DNA of 64,000 bases. Origin: Streptomyces sp. NBC_00568. Lineage in GTDB: Bacteria > Actinomycetota > Actinomycetes > Streptomycetales > Streptomycetaceae. Positions within the stretch are counted from its first letter, which is position 1, and every line of letters begins with the position of its first letter. The notes below the pieces were generated by a model. That model was not told the DNA's origin and made no database searches. It saw only the letters and a program-made list of their open reading frames with translations. The stretch covers positions 5,633,001 to 5,697,000 of the forward strand of contig NZ_JAPENW010000001.1 in assembly GCF_026341855.1 (NCBI RefSeq), read 5' to 3'. Position numbers and translations under genes: made by a program. Below are positions 1-8,122 of the stretch, piece by piece.

Positions 1-1
1 C

Positions 2-901
2 CGCCCCGAGCGCCTGGCGGACGTGCGCGAGGACCCCCGCTTCGAGGGCTGGCCCGAGGCCCACCCCGACATGTCCGACTTCCTCGGCCTGCCCATCCGC
101 GACGGCGACGAGATCATCGGCGCGCTCTTCCTCGCGAACAAGCTGCGCGCCGAGGAGGGACCCCCGTGCCCCGAGCCGGACGGCAGGTGCGGTTTCACCG
201 AGGACGACGAGGAACTCCTCACCATCCTCGCCCAGCACGCGGCGATCGCCCTGACCAACGCCCGGCTCTACGAACGCAGCCGCGAGCTCACGATCGCCGA
301 GGAGCGCTCCCGGCTCGCGCACGAACTGCACGACGCCGTCAGCCAGAAGCTGTTCTCCCTGCGCCTCACCGCGCAGGCCGCCGCCACCCTCGTCGACCGC
401 GACCCCTCCCGCGCGAAGGGCGAACTCCAGCAGGTGGCCGCCCTCGCCGCGGAGGCTACCGAGGAACTGCGCGCCGCCGTCGTCGAGTTGCGCCCCGCGG
501 CCCTCGACGAGGACGGCCTGGTCGCCACCCTGCGCACCCAGATCCAGGTCCTCGACCGCGCCCACTCCGCGCGCGTCACCTTCTCCAGCAACGGCGTACG
601 GGCGCTGCCCGCCTCCCAGGAGGAGGCGATGCTGCGGGTCGCCCAGGAGGCCCTGCACAACGCGCTGCGGCACTCCGGCGCCACCCGTGTCGCCGTCACC
701 CTGGAGCGACGCGGCCCCGGCGCCGTCCTGCGCGTCACCGACGACGGCAGCGGCTTCGAACCCACCGCGATACGCAGCGCCGGCCGCCACCTCGGCCTGG
801 TGTCGATGCGGGACCGGTCGAGCGGGGTCGGCGGCAAACTCACCGTGGAATCGGCGCCCGGAAAGGGCACCATGATCGAGATGGAGGTCCCTGGTGGCTG
901 A
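2..901 (+). CDS. Sensor histidine kinase, GAF + HisKA_3 + HATPase (5' partial)
   Basis: The reading frame is open to the left edge, so the N-terminus is missing. The visible part starts within the end of a GAF-like sensory domain (FLGLPIRDGDEIIGALFLANK) and passes into a HisKA_3 dimerisation helix with RLAHELHDAVSQ; the likely phospho-acceptor histidine is encoded at 329-331. A HATPase_c domain follows, with N-box EALHNALRHSG and G-box DDGSGFEP. This is the NarL/LiaS-type kinase architecture. It probably autophosphorylates in response to an unknown cue and phosphorylates the next gene product, whose GTG start overlaps this stop by 8 nt, implying translational coupling. The signal cannot be inferred. 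The chaplin genes just downstream suggest, but do not show, a link to the cell surface. Confidence 0.93.
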   Translation, partial: RPERLADVREDPRFEGWPEAHPDMSDFLGLPIRDGDEIIGALFLANKLRAEEGPPCPEPDGRCGFTEDDEELLTILAQHAAIALTNARLYERSRELTIAEERSRLAHELHDAVSQKLFSLRLTAQAAATLVDRDPSRAKGELQQVAALAAEATEELRAAVVELRPAALDEDGLVATLRTQIQVLDRAHSARVTFSSNGVRALPASQEEAMLRVAQEALHNALRHSGATRVAVTLERRGPGAVLRVTDDGSGFEPTAIRSAGRHLGLVSMRDRSSGVGGKLTVESAPGKGTMIEMEVPGG

Positions 902-1535
902 CGCAATCAAGGTGCTGCTCGTCGACGACCACCAGGTCGTCCGCCGGGGCCTGCGCACCTTCCTCGAAGTGCAGGACGACATCGAGGTCGTCGGAGAGGC
1001 GTCCGACGGTGCGGAAGGAGTCGCCCGCGCCGAGGAGCTGAAACCCGACGTCGTCCTCATGGACGTCAAGATGCCGGGGATGGACGGCATCGACGCGCTG
1101 CGCAAGCTCCGTGAACTCGCCAACCCCGCACGGGTGCTGATCGTCACCAGCTTCACCGAGCAGCGCACGGTGGTGCCGGCTCTGCGCGCGGGTGCCGCCG
1201 GTTACGTCTACAAGGACGTGGATCCCGACGCGCTGGCCGGAGCCATCCGCTCGGTCCACGCGGGGCACATCCTTCTCCAACCCGAGGTCGCGGGGGCCCT
1301 GTTGTCCCAGGAGGAGGCCAACTCGGGGCAGGGGAGAGGTGGTTCGCTCACCGAGCGGGAGCGCGAGGTGCTCGGCCTGATCGCGGACGGCCGCTCCAAC
1401 CGGGAGATCGCCCGTGCCCTCGTCCTCTCCGAGAAGACGGTGAAGACCCACGTTTCGAACATCCTGATGAAGCTCGACCTCGCCGACCGCACCCAGGCCG
1501 CGCTCTGGGCCGTACGGAACGGGATCGCGGGCTGA
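894..1535 (+). CDS. NarL/LuxR-family response regulator
   Basis: A 213-residue protein with an N-terminal receiver domain (acidic pair D11-D12, phospho-acceptor D57 in VVLMDVKMPG, conserved T/S and K in VTSF and VYKD) and a C-terminal LuxR-type helix-turn-helix (about residues 148-210, LTEREREVLGLIADG and SNREIARALVLSEKTVKTHVSN). It is the cognate partner of the overlapping kinase and should bind DNA as a phosphorylated dimer. The GTG start lies inside the kinase 3' end. The next genes on the same strand, after a gap of about 220 bp, encode chaplins and are the nearest candidate targets. That link is inference only. Confidence 0.95.
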   Translation: MADAIKVLLVDDHQVVRRGLRTFLEVQDDIEVVGEASDGAEGVARAEELKPDVVLMDVKMPGMDGIDALRKLRELANPARVLIVTSFTEQRTVVPALRAGAAGYVYKDVDPDALAGAIRSVHAGHILLQPEVAGALLSQEEANSGQGRGGSLTEREREVLGLIADGRSNREIARALVLSEKTVKTHVSNILMKLDLADRTQAALWAVRNGIAG

Positions 1536-1755
1536 TCGCCGAGAGGCCGCCCACCTGGGGATCAAGCTCCGGCGCACCCCCTCGGCGCACGGGCGGGACG
1601 ACGCGACCGGGCGGCAACCCGGAGGGTCTCGCTCCGGGATGAGATTCATACCGTCGTGTGTATGTCACCCGGATGGCGCATCCTCCGGGAGGCCCGGCCG
1701 TTCTCCAGTGCGCTGCGGCGATCTGCCGCGGTGTTCGCGAGGAGGGGTTTCACCA

Positions 1756-2001
1756 GTGAAGAACCTGAAGAAGGTCACAGCTGTCGCGATGGTGGCCGGT
1801 GGCCTGGTCGCCGCCGGTGCGGGCATGGCGTCGGCCACCGACGGAGCGTGGGCGGGCGGCAAGGCCGCGGGCTCCCCGGGCGTCGTCTCCGGGAACGTCG
1901 TCCAGGCTCCGGTTCACATCCCCGTGAACGCGGTGGGCAACAGCGTGAACGTCATCGGCCTCCTGAACCCGGCCTTCGGCAACCTCGGTCTCAACCACTG
2001 A
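1756..2001 (+). CDS. chpE: Short chaplin without cysteines (ChpE-like)
   Basis: An 81-residue secreted protein. The GTG at 1756 is preceded by GAGGAGG about 10 nt upstream; an ATG 39 codons further up (1639) gives an unlikely leader. The signal peptide is KNLKKVTAVAMVAGGLVAAGAGMASA. The mature part of about 55 residues holds one chaplin domain (SPGVVSGNVVQAPVHIPVNA, then GNSVNVIGLLNPAFGN). Most short chaplins have two cysteines at the positions here occupied by Ala (PVNAVGN) and Leu (GNLGLN), so this one resembles ChpE, the cysteine-free short chaplin of S. coelicolor. Chaplins assemble into surface amyloid on aerial hyphae and spores and lower surface tension. The symbol rests on the missing cysteines and remembered similarity. 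Confidence 0.88.
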   Translation: MKNLKKVTAVAMVAGGLVAAGAGMASATDGAWAGGKAAGSPGVVSGNVVQAPVHIPVNAVGNSVNVIGLLNPAFGNLGLNH

Positions 2002-2027
2002 GGTTCCCACCGGAACGATCACGGCCA

Positions 2028-2058
2028 CCGGCCTTCCGGGGACTCCCCGGGAGGCCGG
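2028..2058 (+). terminator. Hairpin after the first chaplin gene
   Basis: A 15-bp stem (arms 2028-2042 and 2044-2058, one T-G wobble) begins 27 nt after the stop codon. There is no U-tract, as is common for Streptomyces terminators. It separates the two chaplin genes, so each may be transcribed on its own. Confidence 0.55.
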
Positions 2059-2197
2059 TCGGGTTGTCGGCTGATCGGCTGACTGAACCGGACGGGGCAA
2101 TGGAACGGCCTTCCCGTGCCGTTCCCGGCCTCCCGGCGTTGCTCAGCGTACGACCCGCGGCCGGGTCGGATTCATTAACGCAAGAGGAGCATTTCCC

Positions 2198-2437
2198 ATG
2201 AACATCGCCAAGAAGGCCGCCCTGGCCATCACCGTCGCCGGGATCGCCGCGGGCGCCGGTGACGGTGCCGCTGTCGCCGACGCGGGTGCCGAGGGCGCGG
2301 CCGTGAAGTCGCCCGGCGTCGGCTCGGGCAACGTCGTCCAGCTCCCGGTCCACATCCCCGTGAACCTCGTCGGGAACAGCGTGAACGTCATCGGCGCCCT
2401 GAACCCGGCGTTCGGCAACGCGGGTGTCAACAACTGA
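2198..2437 (+). CDS. Second cysteine-free short chaplin
   Basis: A 79-residue protein with signal peptide MNIAKKAALAITVAGIAAGA followed by one chaplin domain (SPGVGSGNVVQLPVHIPVNL, GNSVNVIGALNPAFGNAGVNN). The start follows AGAGGAG with good spacing. Like its neighbour it has no cysteines (Leu and Ala at those sites). The two mature domains are very alike, while signal peptides and linkers differ, which suggests an old local duplication. Expected role: a subunit of the hydrophobic amyloid layer on aerial structures. A GNRA-capped hairpin follows the stop. Confidence 0.88.
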   Translation: MNIAKKAALAITVAGIAAGAGDGAAVADAGAEGAAVKSPGVGSGNVVQLPVHIPVNLVGNSVNVIGALNPAFGNAGVNN

Positions 2438-2454
2438 GCCACCACCAGTCACAG

Positions 2455-2487
2455 GGGCCTCGCGAACGGAAACGTTTCGCGGGGCCC
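2455..2487 (+). terminator. Hairpin with GAAA tetraloop after the second chaplin gene
   Basis: Arms GGGCCTCGCGAA (2455-2466) and TTCGCGGGGCCC (2476-2487) pair, with one T-G wobble. The top is closed by CG-GAAA-CG with a single bulged T. It sits 17 nt after the stop. Confidence 0.65.
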
Positions 2488-2727
2488 TTCCGCGTCGCAC
2501 CGGCCCGAGCGTCCGGACGCCCAGGGCCTGGAGCCATCGCCGACCGGAGCGTCCGGGCACGTGAACCGGTCCCCAGGCGCCGGGGCGACCGAAGACCCTG
2601 GGCACGCGGAGGTCGACGCGCCCTGAGACGCGAGCCACGCAAATCCCGACCGGGCGGGGCACCCCGATGCCCCGCACCTGCGGAACCCGGGCCACTCAAG
2701 GCATCCGCGCTCCGCACCCGGCGGAGC

Positions 2728-3516
2728 TCAGCGCACCCCGCGCTCACGCTCCTCCACGAACGCGTTGTACGCGGCCACCTGCGCCCGCCGGGCCGTCCGC
2801 TCCACCGGCCGCAGGGCCTCGGCCCGAGCGGCCATCTCCGACGCGCTCACCGCCCCGCCGTGCCCGCTCTCGTGCGCGACGGAGATCAGCGTCCCGACCC
2901 GCTGAGCCAGCTCCAACACGCGCACCGCACGCGGCGGGTACCCGGGGGCCAGCAGCTCCCGTCCCCGCTCCGCCCGTGCCCGGTACGCCTCGATCGCGGC
3001 CTCCGCGACCGGCCCCGACCCGGCCACGTCCAGCCGCGCCAACACCTCCGTCGCCTCGCGGAGGGCCTCCGCCAGCTCCCGCTCGGCCTCCCCGAGCGAG
3101 GGCACGTCGGCGGGCGGCGCCTCGCGTACGGCCAGACAGCGCCAGGCGACCTCGACGTGCACATCGCCGTCGGGCCCGGCCTCGTACACCTCCGGCACGA
3201 GCCCCAGAGCCGAGCCGTGGCAGACCACGGCCTCCTCGGCTTCGAGCGCGCGCGCGTTGAACGCGGGCGGGCCGCTGAGCCCGAGCGGATGCCCCGGCGC
3301 GGGCAGCGCGACCCGCAGCCCGGTCACCCCGAGCGTGCGCAGCCGGCCGAGGGCGAGCGTGAGCCCGACGGGCCCCGACTCGCCCGGCAACCCCTCGACG
3401 CGGTGCACCGCGTCGTCCCCGACGATGGCGAGCACGGCGTCGTCCGGAGAAACAAGTCCGGCCAATAGGGCATTTCCCCATGAGGCCAGTTGTCCTGAGC
3501 GTGGTTCCGAGAGCAT
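2728..3516 (-). CDS. Conserved hypothetical protein, function not recognised
   Basis: A 262-residue protein with no motif I can name. The N-terminal half (about 1-125) looks globular, with alternating hydrophobic strands (GLVSPDDAVLAIVGDDAVHRVEG, LRVALPAPGHPLGLSGP). The C-terminal half is helical and rich in Ala, Glu and Arg (LGEAERELAEALREATEVLARL and later), as in a helical bundle. There is no signal peptide or membrane segment, so it is probably cytoplasmic. The steady actinobacterial codon bias argues for a real gene. It is transcribed away from the ABC ATPase at 3638, with which it shares an intergenic region of about 120 bp. Confidence 0.75.
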   Translation of the reverse strand: MLSEPRSGQLASWGNALLAGLVSPDDAVLAIVGDDAVHRVEGLPGESGPVGLTLALGRLRTLGVTGLRVALPAPGHPLGLSGPPAFNARALEAEEAVVCHGSALGLVPEVYEAGPDGDVHVEVAWRCLAVREAPPADVPSLGEAERELAEALREATEVLARLDVAGSGPVAEAAIEAYRARAERGRELLAPGYPPRAVRVLELAQRVGTLISVAHESGHGGAVSASEMAARAEALRPVERTARRAQVAAYNAFVEERERGVR

Positions 3517-3637
3517 GCCCCCACCCTAAGGACCGGCCGATGGATCGGTGTGGCCGACCGGTGGCGTAGGTTTTCCCTGGGGGCTGCGTCCACAGACGTC
3601 AGCGACGGCCGAGACTGCAATGGGAGACAACGCGCTC

Positions 3638-4429
3638 ATGAGCGATGTACTGGAGCTGGAGGACGTATCCGTGGTCCGCGAGGGCCGGGCTCTGGTGGAC
3701 CAGGTCTCCTGGTCGGTCAAGGAGGGGGAGCGCTGGGTCATCCTCGGTCCCAACGGCGCCGGGAAGACGACTCTCCTGAACGTCGCCTCCAGCTACCTCT
3801 TCCCCAGCTCGGGCACCGCCACCATCCTCGGCGAGACCCTCGGCCAGGTCGACGTCTTCGAGCTGCGCCCGCGTATCGGCATCGCCGGTATCGCGATGGC
3901 CGAGAAGCTCCCCAAGCGCCAGACGGTTCTGCAGACGGTCCTCACCGCCGCGTACGGCATGACCGCCGGGTGGCACGAGGACTACGAGGACATCGACGAG
4001 CAGCGCGCCCGCGCCTTCCTCGACCGCCTCGGCATGAGCGACTACCTGGAGCGCAAGTTCGGCACCCTCTCCGAGGGCGAACGCAAGCGCACCCTGATCG
4101 CCCGCGCCCTGATGACCGACCCCGAGCTGCTGCTCCTCGACGAGCCCGCGGCCGGCCTCGACCTCGGCGGCCGTGAGGACCTCGTGCGCCGCCTCGGCCG
4201 CCTCGCCCGCGACCCGATCGCCCCCTCCATGATCATGGTCACGCACCATGTCGAGGAGATCGCCCCCGGCTTCACCCACGTCCTGATGATCCGTCAGGGC
4301 AAGGTCCTCGCCGCGGGCCCGCTCGAGCTCGAACTCACCTCGCGCAACCTCTCCCTCTGCTTCGGCCTCCCGCTCGTCGTCGAGCAGGTCGGCGAGCGCT
4401 GGACCGCGCAGGGCCTGCCGATGGCCTGA
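3638..4429 (+). CDS. ABC transporter ATP-binding protein
   Basis: About 263 residues from the ATG at 3638, which has GGGAGA 10 nt upstream; an in-frame ATG at 3620 lacks a ribosome site. All nucleotide-binding motifs are present: Walker A GPNGAGKTT, signature LSEGERKR, Walker B LLLLDEPAAGLDL, and switch histidine VTHH. No permease gene is adjacent, so its partner or substrate is unknown. It resembles stand-alone ATPases of the ModF/YlmA type that occur without membrane partners. The reading frame is open further upstream, but that stretch looks non-coding. Confidence 0.9.
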   Translation: MSDVLELEDVSVVREGRALVDQVSWSVKEGERWVILGPNGAGKTTLLNVASSYLFPSSGTATILGETLGQVDVFELRPRIGIAGIAMAEKLPKRQTVLQTVLTAAYGMTAGWHEDYEDIDEQRARAFLDRLGMSDYLERKFGTLSEGERKRTLIARALMTDPELLLLDEPAAGLDLGGREDLVRRLGRLARDPIAPSMIMVTHHVEEIAPGFTHVLMIRQGKVLAAGPLELELTSRNLSLCFGLPLVVEQVGERWTAQGLPMA

Positions 4430-4524
4430 ACGGCCACCGCACGCGGACGCACACCCCTCACCCGGCGTACCCGACTTGATCGCGCGCTCTGTCCGCCGGG
4501 GGAGCGCGGTCCTACCATGACCAT

Positions 4525-4959
4525 GTGAACGACATCGACGCATGGGTGTGGTGGCTGATCGGGGCGGCCGGACTCGGCATTCCGCTCGTGGTGACCGCGA
4601 TGCCGGAGTTCGGCATGCTCTCCGTGGGCGCCGTCGCGGCCGCGGTCGCCGCGGGTCTCGGCGGCGGTGTCGTCATTCAAGTCCTGGTCTTCGTGGCCGT
4701 GTCGGTCGCGCTCATCGCCGTCGTACGCCCCATCGCCGCCCGGCACAGCGCACAACGCCCTCAACTCGCCACCGGCGTGGAGGCGTTGAAGGGCAAGCAG
4801 GCCATCGTCCTGGAACGTGTGGACAGTTCGGGCGATGGCCGCATCAAGCTCGGCGGAGAGATCTGGTCGGCGCGCTCCCTCGACGCCGGACAGGCCTACG
4901 AGGTGGGCCAGGAAGTGGACGTCGTGGATATCGAGGGAGCCACGGCGATCGTCATGTGA
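4525..4959 (+). CDS. NfeD-like membrane protein with C-terminal OB-fold
   Basis: A 144-residue protein with two or three hydrophobic segments in the first 75 residues (WVWWLIGAAGLGIPLVVTAM, MLSVGAVAAAVAAGLGG, VLVFVAVSVALIAVV) and a C-terminal OB-like domain (GKQAIVLERVDSSGDGRIKLGGEIWSA read in parts, then VGQEVDVVDIEGATAIV). This is the short NfeD type normally encoded next to an SPFH protein, as here. Family members are thought to work with stomatin-like scaffolds in membrane microdomains. The GTG start is taken from the family N-terminus. Confidence 0.9.
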   Translation: MNDIDAWVWWLIGAAGLGIPLVVTAMPEFGMLSVGAVAAAVAAGLGGGVVIQVLVFVAVSVALIAVVRPIAARHSAQRPQLATGVEALKGKQAIVLERVDSSGDGRIKLGGEIWSARSLDAGQAYEVGQEVDVVDIEGATAIVM

Positions 4960-5025
4960 CCTCGTACAACGCAAGTGAACCGAACGCCCCACGTGGCAGA
5001 CGACGTTCTGTCACACTCGTCCAGC

Positions 5026-5051
5026 AAGATCTTCAACTGCCATAAGATCTT
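5026..5051. promoter_or_regulatory. Pair of identical 8-bp palindromes upstream of the SPFH gene
   Basis: AAGATCTT occurs at 5026-5033 and 5044-5051, an 18-bp repeat distance, inside an AT-richer patch 40-65 nt before the SPFH start. The spacing of nearly two helical turns fits a cooperative repressor site or overlap with the core promoter. No known operator consensus was matched. Confidence 0.35.
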
Positions 5052-5089
5052 TCGGAATTACCGAGTGGAGAAGGGTACGGGGAGCATCG

Positions 5090-6049
5090 ATGGAACCGAT
5101 CATCATCGTCCTGATCATTCTGGTGGTGTTGGTCTTCATCGCCCTGATCAAGACCATCCAGGTCATCCCACAGGCCAGCGCGGCCATCGTCGAGCGCTTC
5201 GGCCGCTACACGCGGACACTGAACGCCGGCCTGAACATCGTCGTCCCGTTCATAGACTCGATCCGCAACCGCATCGACCTGCGTGAACAGGTCGTCCCGT
5301 TCCCGCCCCAGCCGGTGATCACCCAGGACAACCTGGTGGTCAACATCGACACCGTCATCTACTACCAGGTCACCGACGCGCGAGCCGCGACGTACGAGGT
5401 CGCCAGCTACATCCAGGCGATCGAGCAGCTCACCGTCACCACCCTCCGCAACATCATCGGCGGCATGGACCTGGAGCGGACCCTGACCTCCCGCGAGGAG
5501 ATCAACGCGGCCCTGCGCGGAGTCCTCGACGAAGCCACCGGCAAGTGGGGCATCCGCGTCAACCGCGTCGAACTCAAGGCGATCGAACCGCCCACCTCCA
5601 TCCAGGACTCGATGGAGAAGCAGATGCGCGCCGACCGCGACAAGCGCGCCGCCATCCTCACCGCGGAAGGCATCCGCCAGTCGCAGATCCTCACCGCCGA
5701 GGGCGAGAAGCAGTCCGCGATCCTCCGCGCCGAAGGTGAGGCCAAGGCCGCGGCCCTGCGCGCCGAGGGCGAGGCGCAGGCCGTCCGTACGGTCTTCGAG
5801 GCCATCCACGCCGGAGACCCGGACCAGAAACTCCTCTCCTACCAGTACCTCCAGATGCTCCCGAAGATCGCCGAGGGCGACGCCAACAAGCTCTGGATCG
5901 TGCCCAGCGAGATCGGCGACGCCCTCAAGGGCCTGAGCGGTGCCATGGGCAACTTCGGCGGGCTGGGCGGAGGTTCGGGCAACCGAGGTTCCTCCGGCGA
6001 CTCCGGCGGCGGCAAGGAGCGCCGCGAGAAGCCCTCCATCACGGACTGA
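5090..6049 (+). CDS. SPFH/Band 7 (stomatin/paraslipin-like) membrane protein
   Basis: A 319-residue protein. One N-terminal membrane anchor (residues 3-25, IIIVLIILVVLVFIALIKTI) is followed by the Band 7 domain (about 25-190: VERFGRYTRTLNAGLNIVVP, DNLVVNIDTVIYYQVTD, LRNIIGGMDLERTLTSREEI). A helical, Ala/Glu-rich coiled coil with EGEKQSAILRAEGEAKAAAL-type repeats runs to about 255. The tail is Gly/Ser-rich and ends basic. The architecture matches QmcA/paraslipin proteins that oligomerise on the membrane and stabilise protein complexes. It pairs with the NfeD gene 130 bp upstream. A very strong bidirectional hairpin ends the unit. Confidence 0.95.
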   Translation: MEPIIIVLIILVVLVFIALIKTIQVIPQASAAIVERFGRYTRTLNAGLNIVVPFIDSIRNRIDLREQVVPFPPQPVITQDNLVVNIDTVIYYQVTDARAATYEVASYIQAIEQLTVTTLRNIIGGMDLERTLTSREEINAALRGVLDEATGKWGIRVNRVELKAIEPPTSIQDSMEKQMRADRDKRAAILTAEGIRQSQILTAEGEKQSAILRAEGEAKAAALRAEGEAQAVRTVFEAIHAGDPDQKLLSYQYLQMLPKIAEGDANKLWIVPSEIGDALKGLSGAMGNFGGLGGGSGNRGSSGDSGGGKERREKPSITD

Positions 6050-6051
6050 CG

Positions 6052-6105
6052 CCGTACGACGACGGGGCCCACCTCCCGCGGGAGGTGGGCCCCGTCGTCG
6101 TACGG
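6052..6105. terminator. 27-bp perfect bidirectional terminator hairpin
   Basis: Arms 6052-6078 and 6079-6105 are exact reverse complements with no unpaired loop bases in the duplex register. It sits 2 nt after the SPFH stop and 1 nt before the HNH stop, so it can end transcription from both strands. Confidence 0.9.
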
Positions 6106-6106
6106 G

Positions 6107-6613
6107 CTACGCCGCCGGCTGGGCCAGCCACCCCGGCAGCGCGTCGAAGTCGTCCTGGCCGAGGGCCAGCAGCATGGCGTCCGCGGGCGTCGGCTCGAAC
6201 GGCTGCCGCAGCAACGGCATTTGAGCCTGCTCCGGAGTACGGTCCGCCTTACGGTGATTGTCCTCCGCGCAGGAGGCCACCGTGTTCAGCCACGAGTCCT
6301 GACCGCCCTGGGCACGCGGGACCACGTGGTCCACGGTCGTGGCCCGGCGTCCGCAGTAGGCGCACCGGTGCCGGTCACGTACCAGCACCCCTCGCCTCGA
6401 CCACGGCGCTTGTCTTCGAAACGGCACCCGGACGTAGCGGCAGAGCCTGATCACCCGGGGCACGGGTATGTCCAGGGCGGCTCCGCGCATGCGCAGTTCG
6501 GGGTGGGCCTGCTCGACGACGGCCTTGTCCGTCAGCACCAGAACGACGGCTCGGTTCAACGTCACCGTCGACAGCGGCTCAAAGCTCGCGTTCAGTACCA
6601 GCGTGTCCCGCAT
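6107..6613 (-). CDS. HNH endonuclease-family protein
   Basis: About 168 residues. The ATG at 6613 is chosen because GGAGGT lies 7 nt upstream; a GTG three codons earlier overlaps that ribosome site. The HNH core is CAYCGRRATTVDHVVPRAQGG, followed by SWLNTVASCAEDNHRKADRTP. CAYC supplies two metal-binding cysteines, DHVVP the catalytic histidine, and NHRK the terminal N/H. Small HNH proteins of this type are widespread single genes in actinomycetes. Whether they are free nucleases or retain a repair role is unknown. No restriction or phage genes are nearby. Confidence 0.9.
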   Translation of the reverse strand: MRDTLVLNASFEPLSTVTLNRAVVLVLTDKAVVEQAHPELRMRGAALDIPVPRVIRLCRYVRVPFRRQAPWSRRGVLVRDRHRCAYCGRRATTVDHVVPRAQGGQDSWLNTVASCAEDNHRKADRTPEQAQMPLLRQPFEPTPADAMLLALGQDDFDALPGWLAQPAA

Positions 6614-6704
6614 CCAGCCCACCTCCTATGCGCACCGGCCCACTCAACGGCGGGCTGGGATCAACTTTGGCCGGGCACGCCGAGATGGACAACGCAATAA
6701 AAAA

Positions 6705-6742
6705 TGCCCGCCCCTGATCACTTCCAAGACCAGAGGCGGGCA
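6705..6742 (-). terminator. Rho-independent terminator of the PEBP gene
   Basis: On the minus strand, an 8-bp GC stem (arms 6742-6735 and 6712-6705, TGCCCGCC/GGCGGGCA) is followed by a T-run read from 6704 downward. It lies 16 nt after the stop of the PEBP gene. Confidence 0.85.
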
Positions 6743-6757
6743 AACGTTCTGTGAACG

Positions 6758-7297
6758 TCAGTCTTCCGCGGGAGCCGCGTACTCGCCGATCAGCTGGGCG
6801 CGCGCCAGCGTGTGGAACCGCAGATTGAAGCCGACCACGGCGGGAGAGACATCGGCGTCGGGGCCGAGCTTCTCCTGGTCCACGGCGTACACCGTGAAGA
6901 CGTACCGGTGCGCGGGATCCCCGGCCGGCGGCGCGGCGCCGCCGAAGTCCCGGGACCCGTAGTCGTTGCGCACCTGGACGGCACCGTCGGGCAGACCCTC
7001 GAACTTGCCGCTGCCCGCGCCCGTCGGCAGCTCCGTCACCGAAGCCGGGATGTCGAACGCGACCCAGTGCCAGAATCCGCTGCCCGTCGGGGCGTCCGGA
7101 TCGAAGCACGTCACGGCGAAGCTCTTGGTCTCCGGCGGGAAACCCTCCCAGCTCAGCTGCGGGGAGGTGTTCCCGGCCGCGTGGACCTGAGCATCCTTCA
7201 GTACCGCGCCCGGCTCGACGTCCTCACTGGTGACCGTGAACGCCGGCACCGGCGGATGGAAGTCGTGCGGGAGCGGCGGCCTCTTGAGCTCGGTCAC
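6758..7297 (-). CDS. PEBP family protein (YbhB/YbcL, Raf-kinase-inhibitor-like)
   Basis: A 179-residue cytoplasmic protein with the phosphatidylethanolamine-binding fold. The ligand pocket motif is CFDPDAPTGSGFWHWVAFDI and the second conserved block is YGSRDFGGAAPPAGDPAHRY, then VFTVYAVD. Bacterial members bind small anions or phospholipid head groups and their physiological role is unclear. The start follows AGGAGGT on the minus strand (visible as acctcct at 7303-7309). It is a single-gene unit with its own terminator. Confidence 0.93.
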   Translation of the reverse strand: MTELKRPPLPHDFHPPVPAFTVTSEDVEPGAVLKDAQVHAAGNTSPQLSWEGFPPETKSFAVTCFDPDAPTGSGFWHWVAFDIPASVTELPTGAGSGKFEGLPDGAVQVRNDYGSRDFGGAAPPAGDPAHRYVFTVYAVDQEKLGPDADVSPAVVGFNLRFHTLARAQLIGEYAAPAED

Positions 7298-7336
7298 GTC
7301 AGTACCTCCTGGAACGGCGGAATCTCTGCTCCGAGC

Positions 7337-8122
7337 CTAGAACCAGCTGCGCTTGCTGCCGACCTCCGACAGCCACTGGTTCAGGTAGGCGGCCCAGTCC
7401 GTGCCCTGGAAGTCGTGCAGACCCACCTGGAAGGAACGGAACGAGTCGCTGCCCTCACTGAAGAGGCCCGGCTTCTTGTCCATCTCCAGGATGACGTCCA
7501 TCGCACGGTCGTCCGCGACGAAGCTCAGCTCCACCTGGTTCAGCCCGCGGTACTGCGACGGCGGGTAGAACTCGATCTCCTGGTAGAACGGCAGCCGCTG
7601 ACGCGTGCCCCGGATCTGGCCGCGCTCCATGTCCGCGTTCTTGAAGCGGAAGCCCAGCTGGATGAAGGCGTCGAGAATCGCCTTCTGCGCCGGCAGCGGG
7701 TGCACATTGATCGGGTCGAGGTCACCCGAGTCGATCGCGCGGGCGATCTCCAGCTCGGTGGTCACCCCGATGTTCATGCCCCGCAGGCTCTGCCCGTCGA
7801 TCGTGGTGATCGGCGTCTCCCACGGAATCTCGAGCCCGAACGGGACCGAGTGCACGGCACCGGCCTGCAGCTCGAAGGCCCCGCCGAGCCGCAGCTTCGT
7901 GAACTCGATGTCCTGCTTGTACTCCTGGTCGTCGTGTCCCTCGACCTCGACCTTGGCCTGCAGACCGACCGACAGACCCTCGATCGACTGGTTGACCGAA
8001 CCGCCCTGGATCCGTACCTCACCCTGGACGACGCCGCCCGGAACGGTGTTGGCCTCGGTCAGCACCGTCTCGACCGAAGCCCCACCGGCCCCCATGCTCG
8101 CAAGCAGCCGCTTGAACCCCAT
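7337..8122 (-). CDS. Spo0M-like sporulation protein (arrestin fold)
   Basis: About 261 residues from the ATG at 8122, which has GAGGAAG upstream; the frame is open for 48 more codons but that part is not protein-like. The sequence matches the SpoOM family: MGFKRLLASMGAGGASVETV at the N-terminus, then beta-rich segments GGVVQGEVRIQGG, HSVPFGLEIPWETPITTI and MNIGVTTELEIARAID. In Bacillus, Spo0M modulates sporulation and cell division. Actinomycete homologues are common and little studied. There is no signal peptide. Confidence 0.9.
   Translation of the reverse strand: MGFKRLLASMGAGGASVETVLTEANTVPGGVVQGEVRIQGGSVNQSIEGLSVGLQAKVEVEGHDDQEYKQDIEFTKLRLGGAFELQAGAVHSVPFGLEIPWETPITTIDGQSLRGMNIGVTTELEIARAIDSGDLDPINVHPLPAQKAILDAFIQLGFRFKNADMERGQIRGTRQRLPFYQEIEFYPPSQYRGLNQVELSFVADDRAMDVILEMDKKPGLFSEGSDSFRSFQVGLHDFQGTDWAAYLNQWLSEVGSKRSWF

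Noticed and set aside
6107..6613. HNH gene as part of a restriction or phage island
   Set aside because: Neighbours are ordinary chromosomal genes with the same base composition, and no methylase, integrase or repeat is present.
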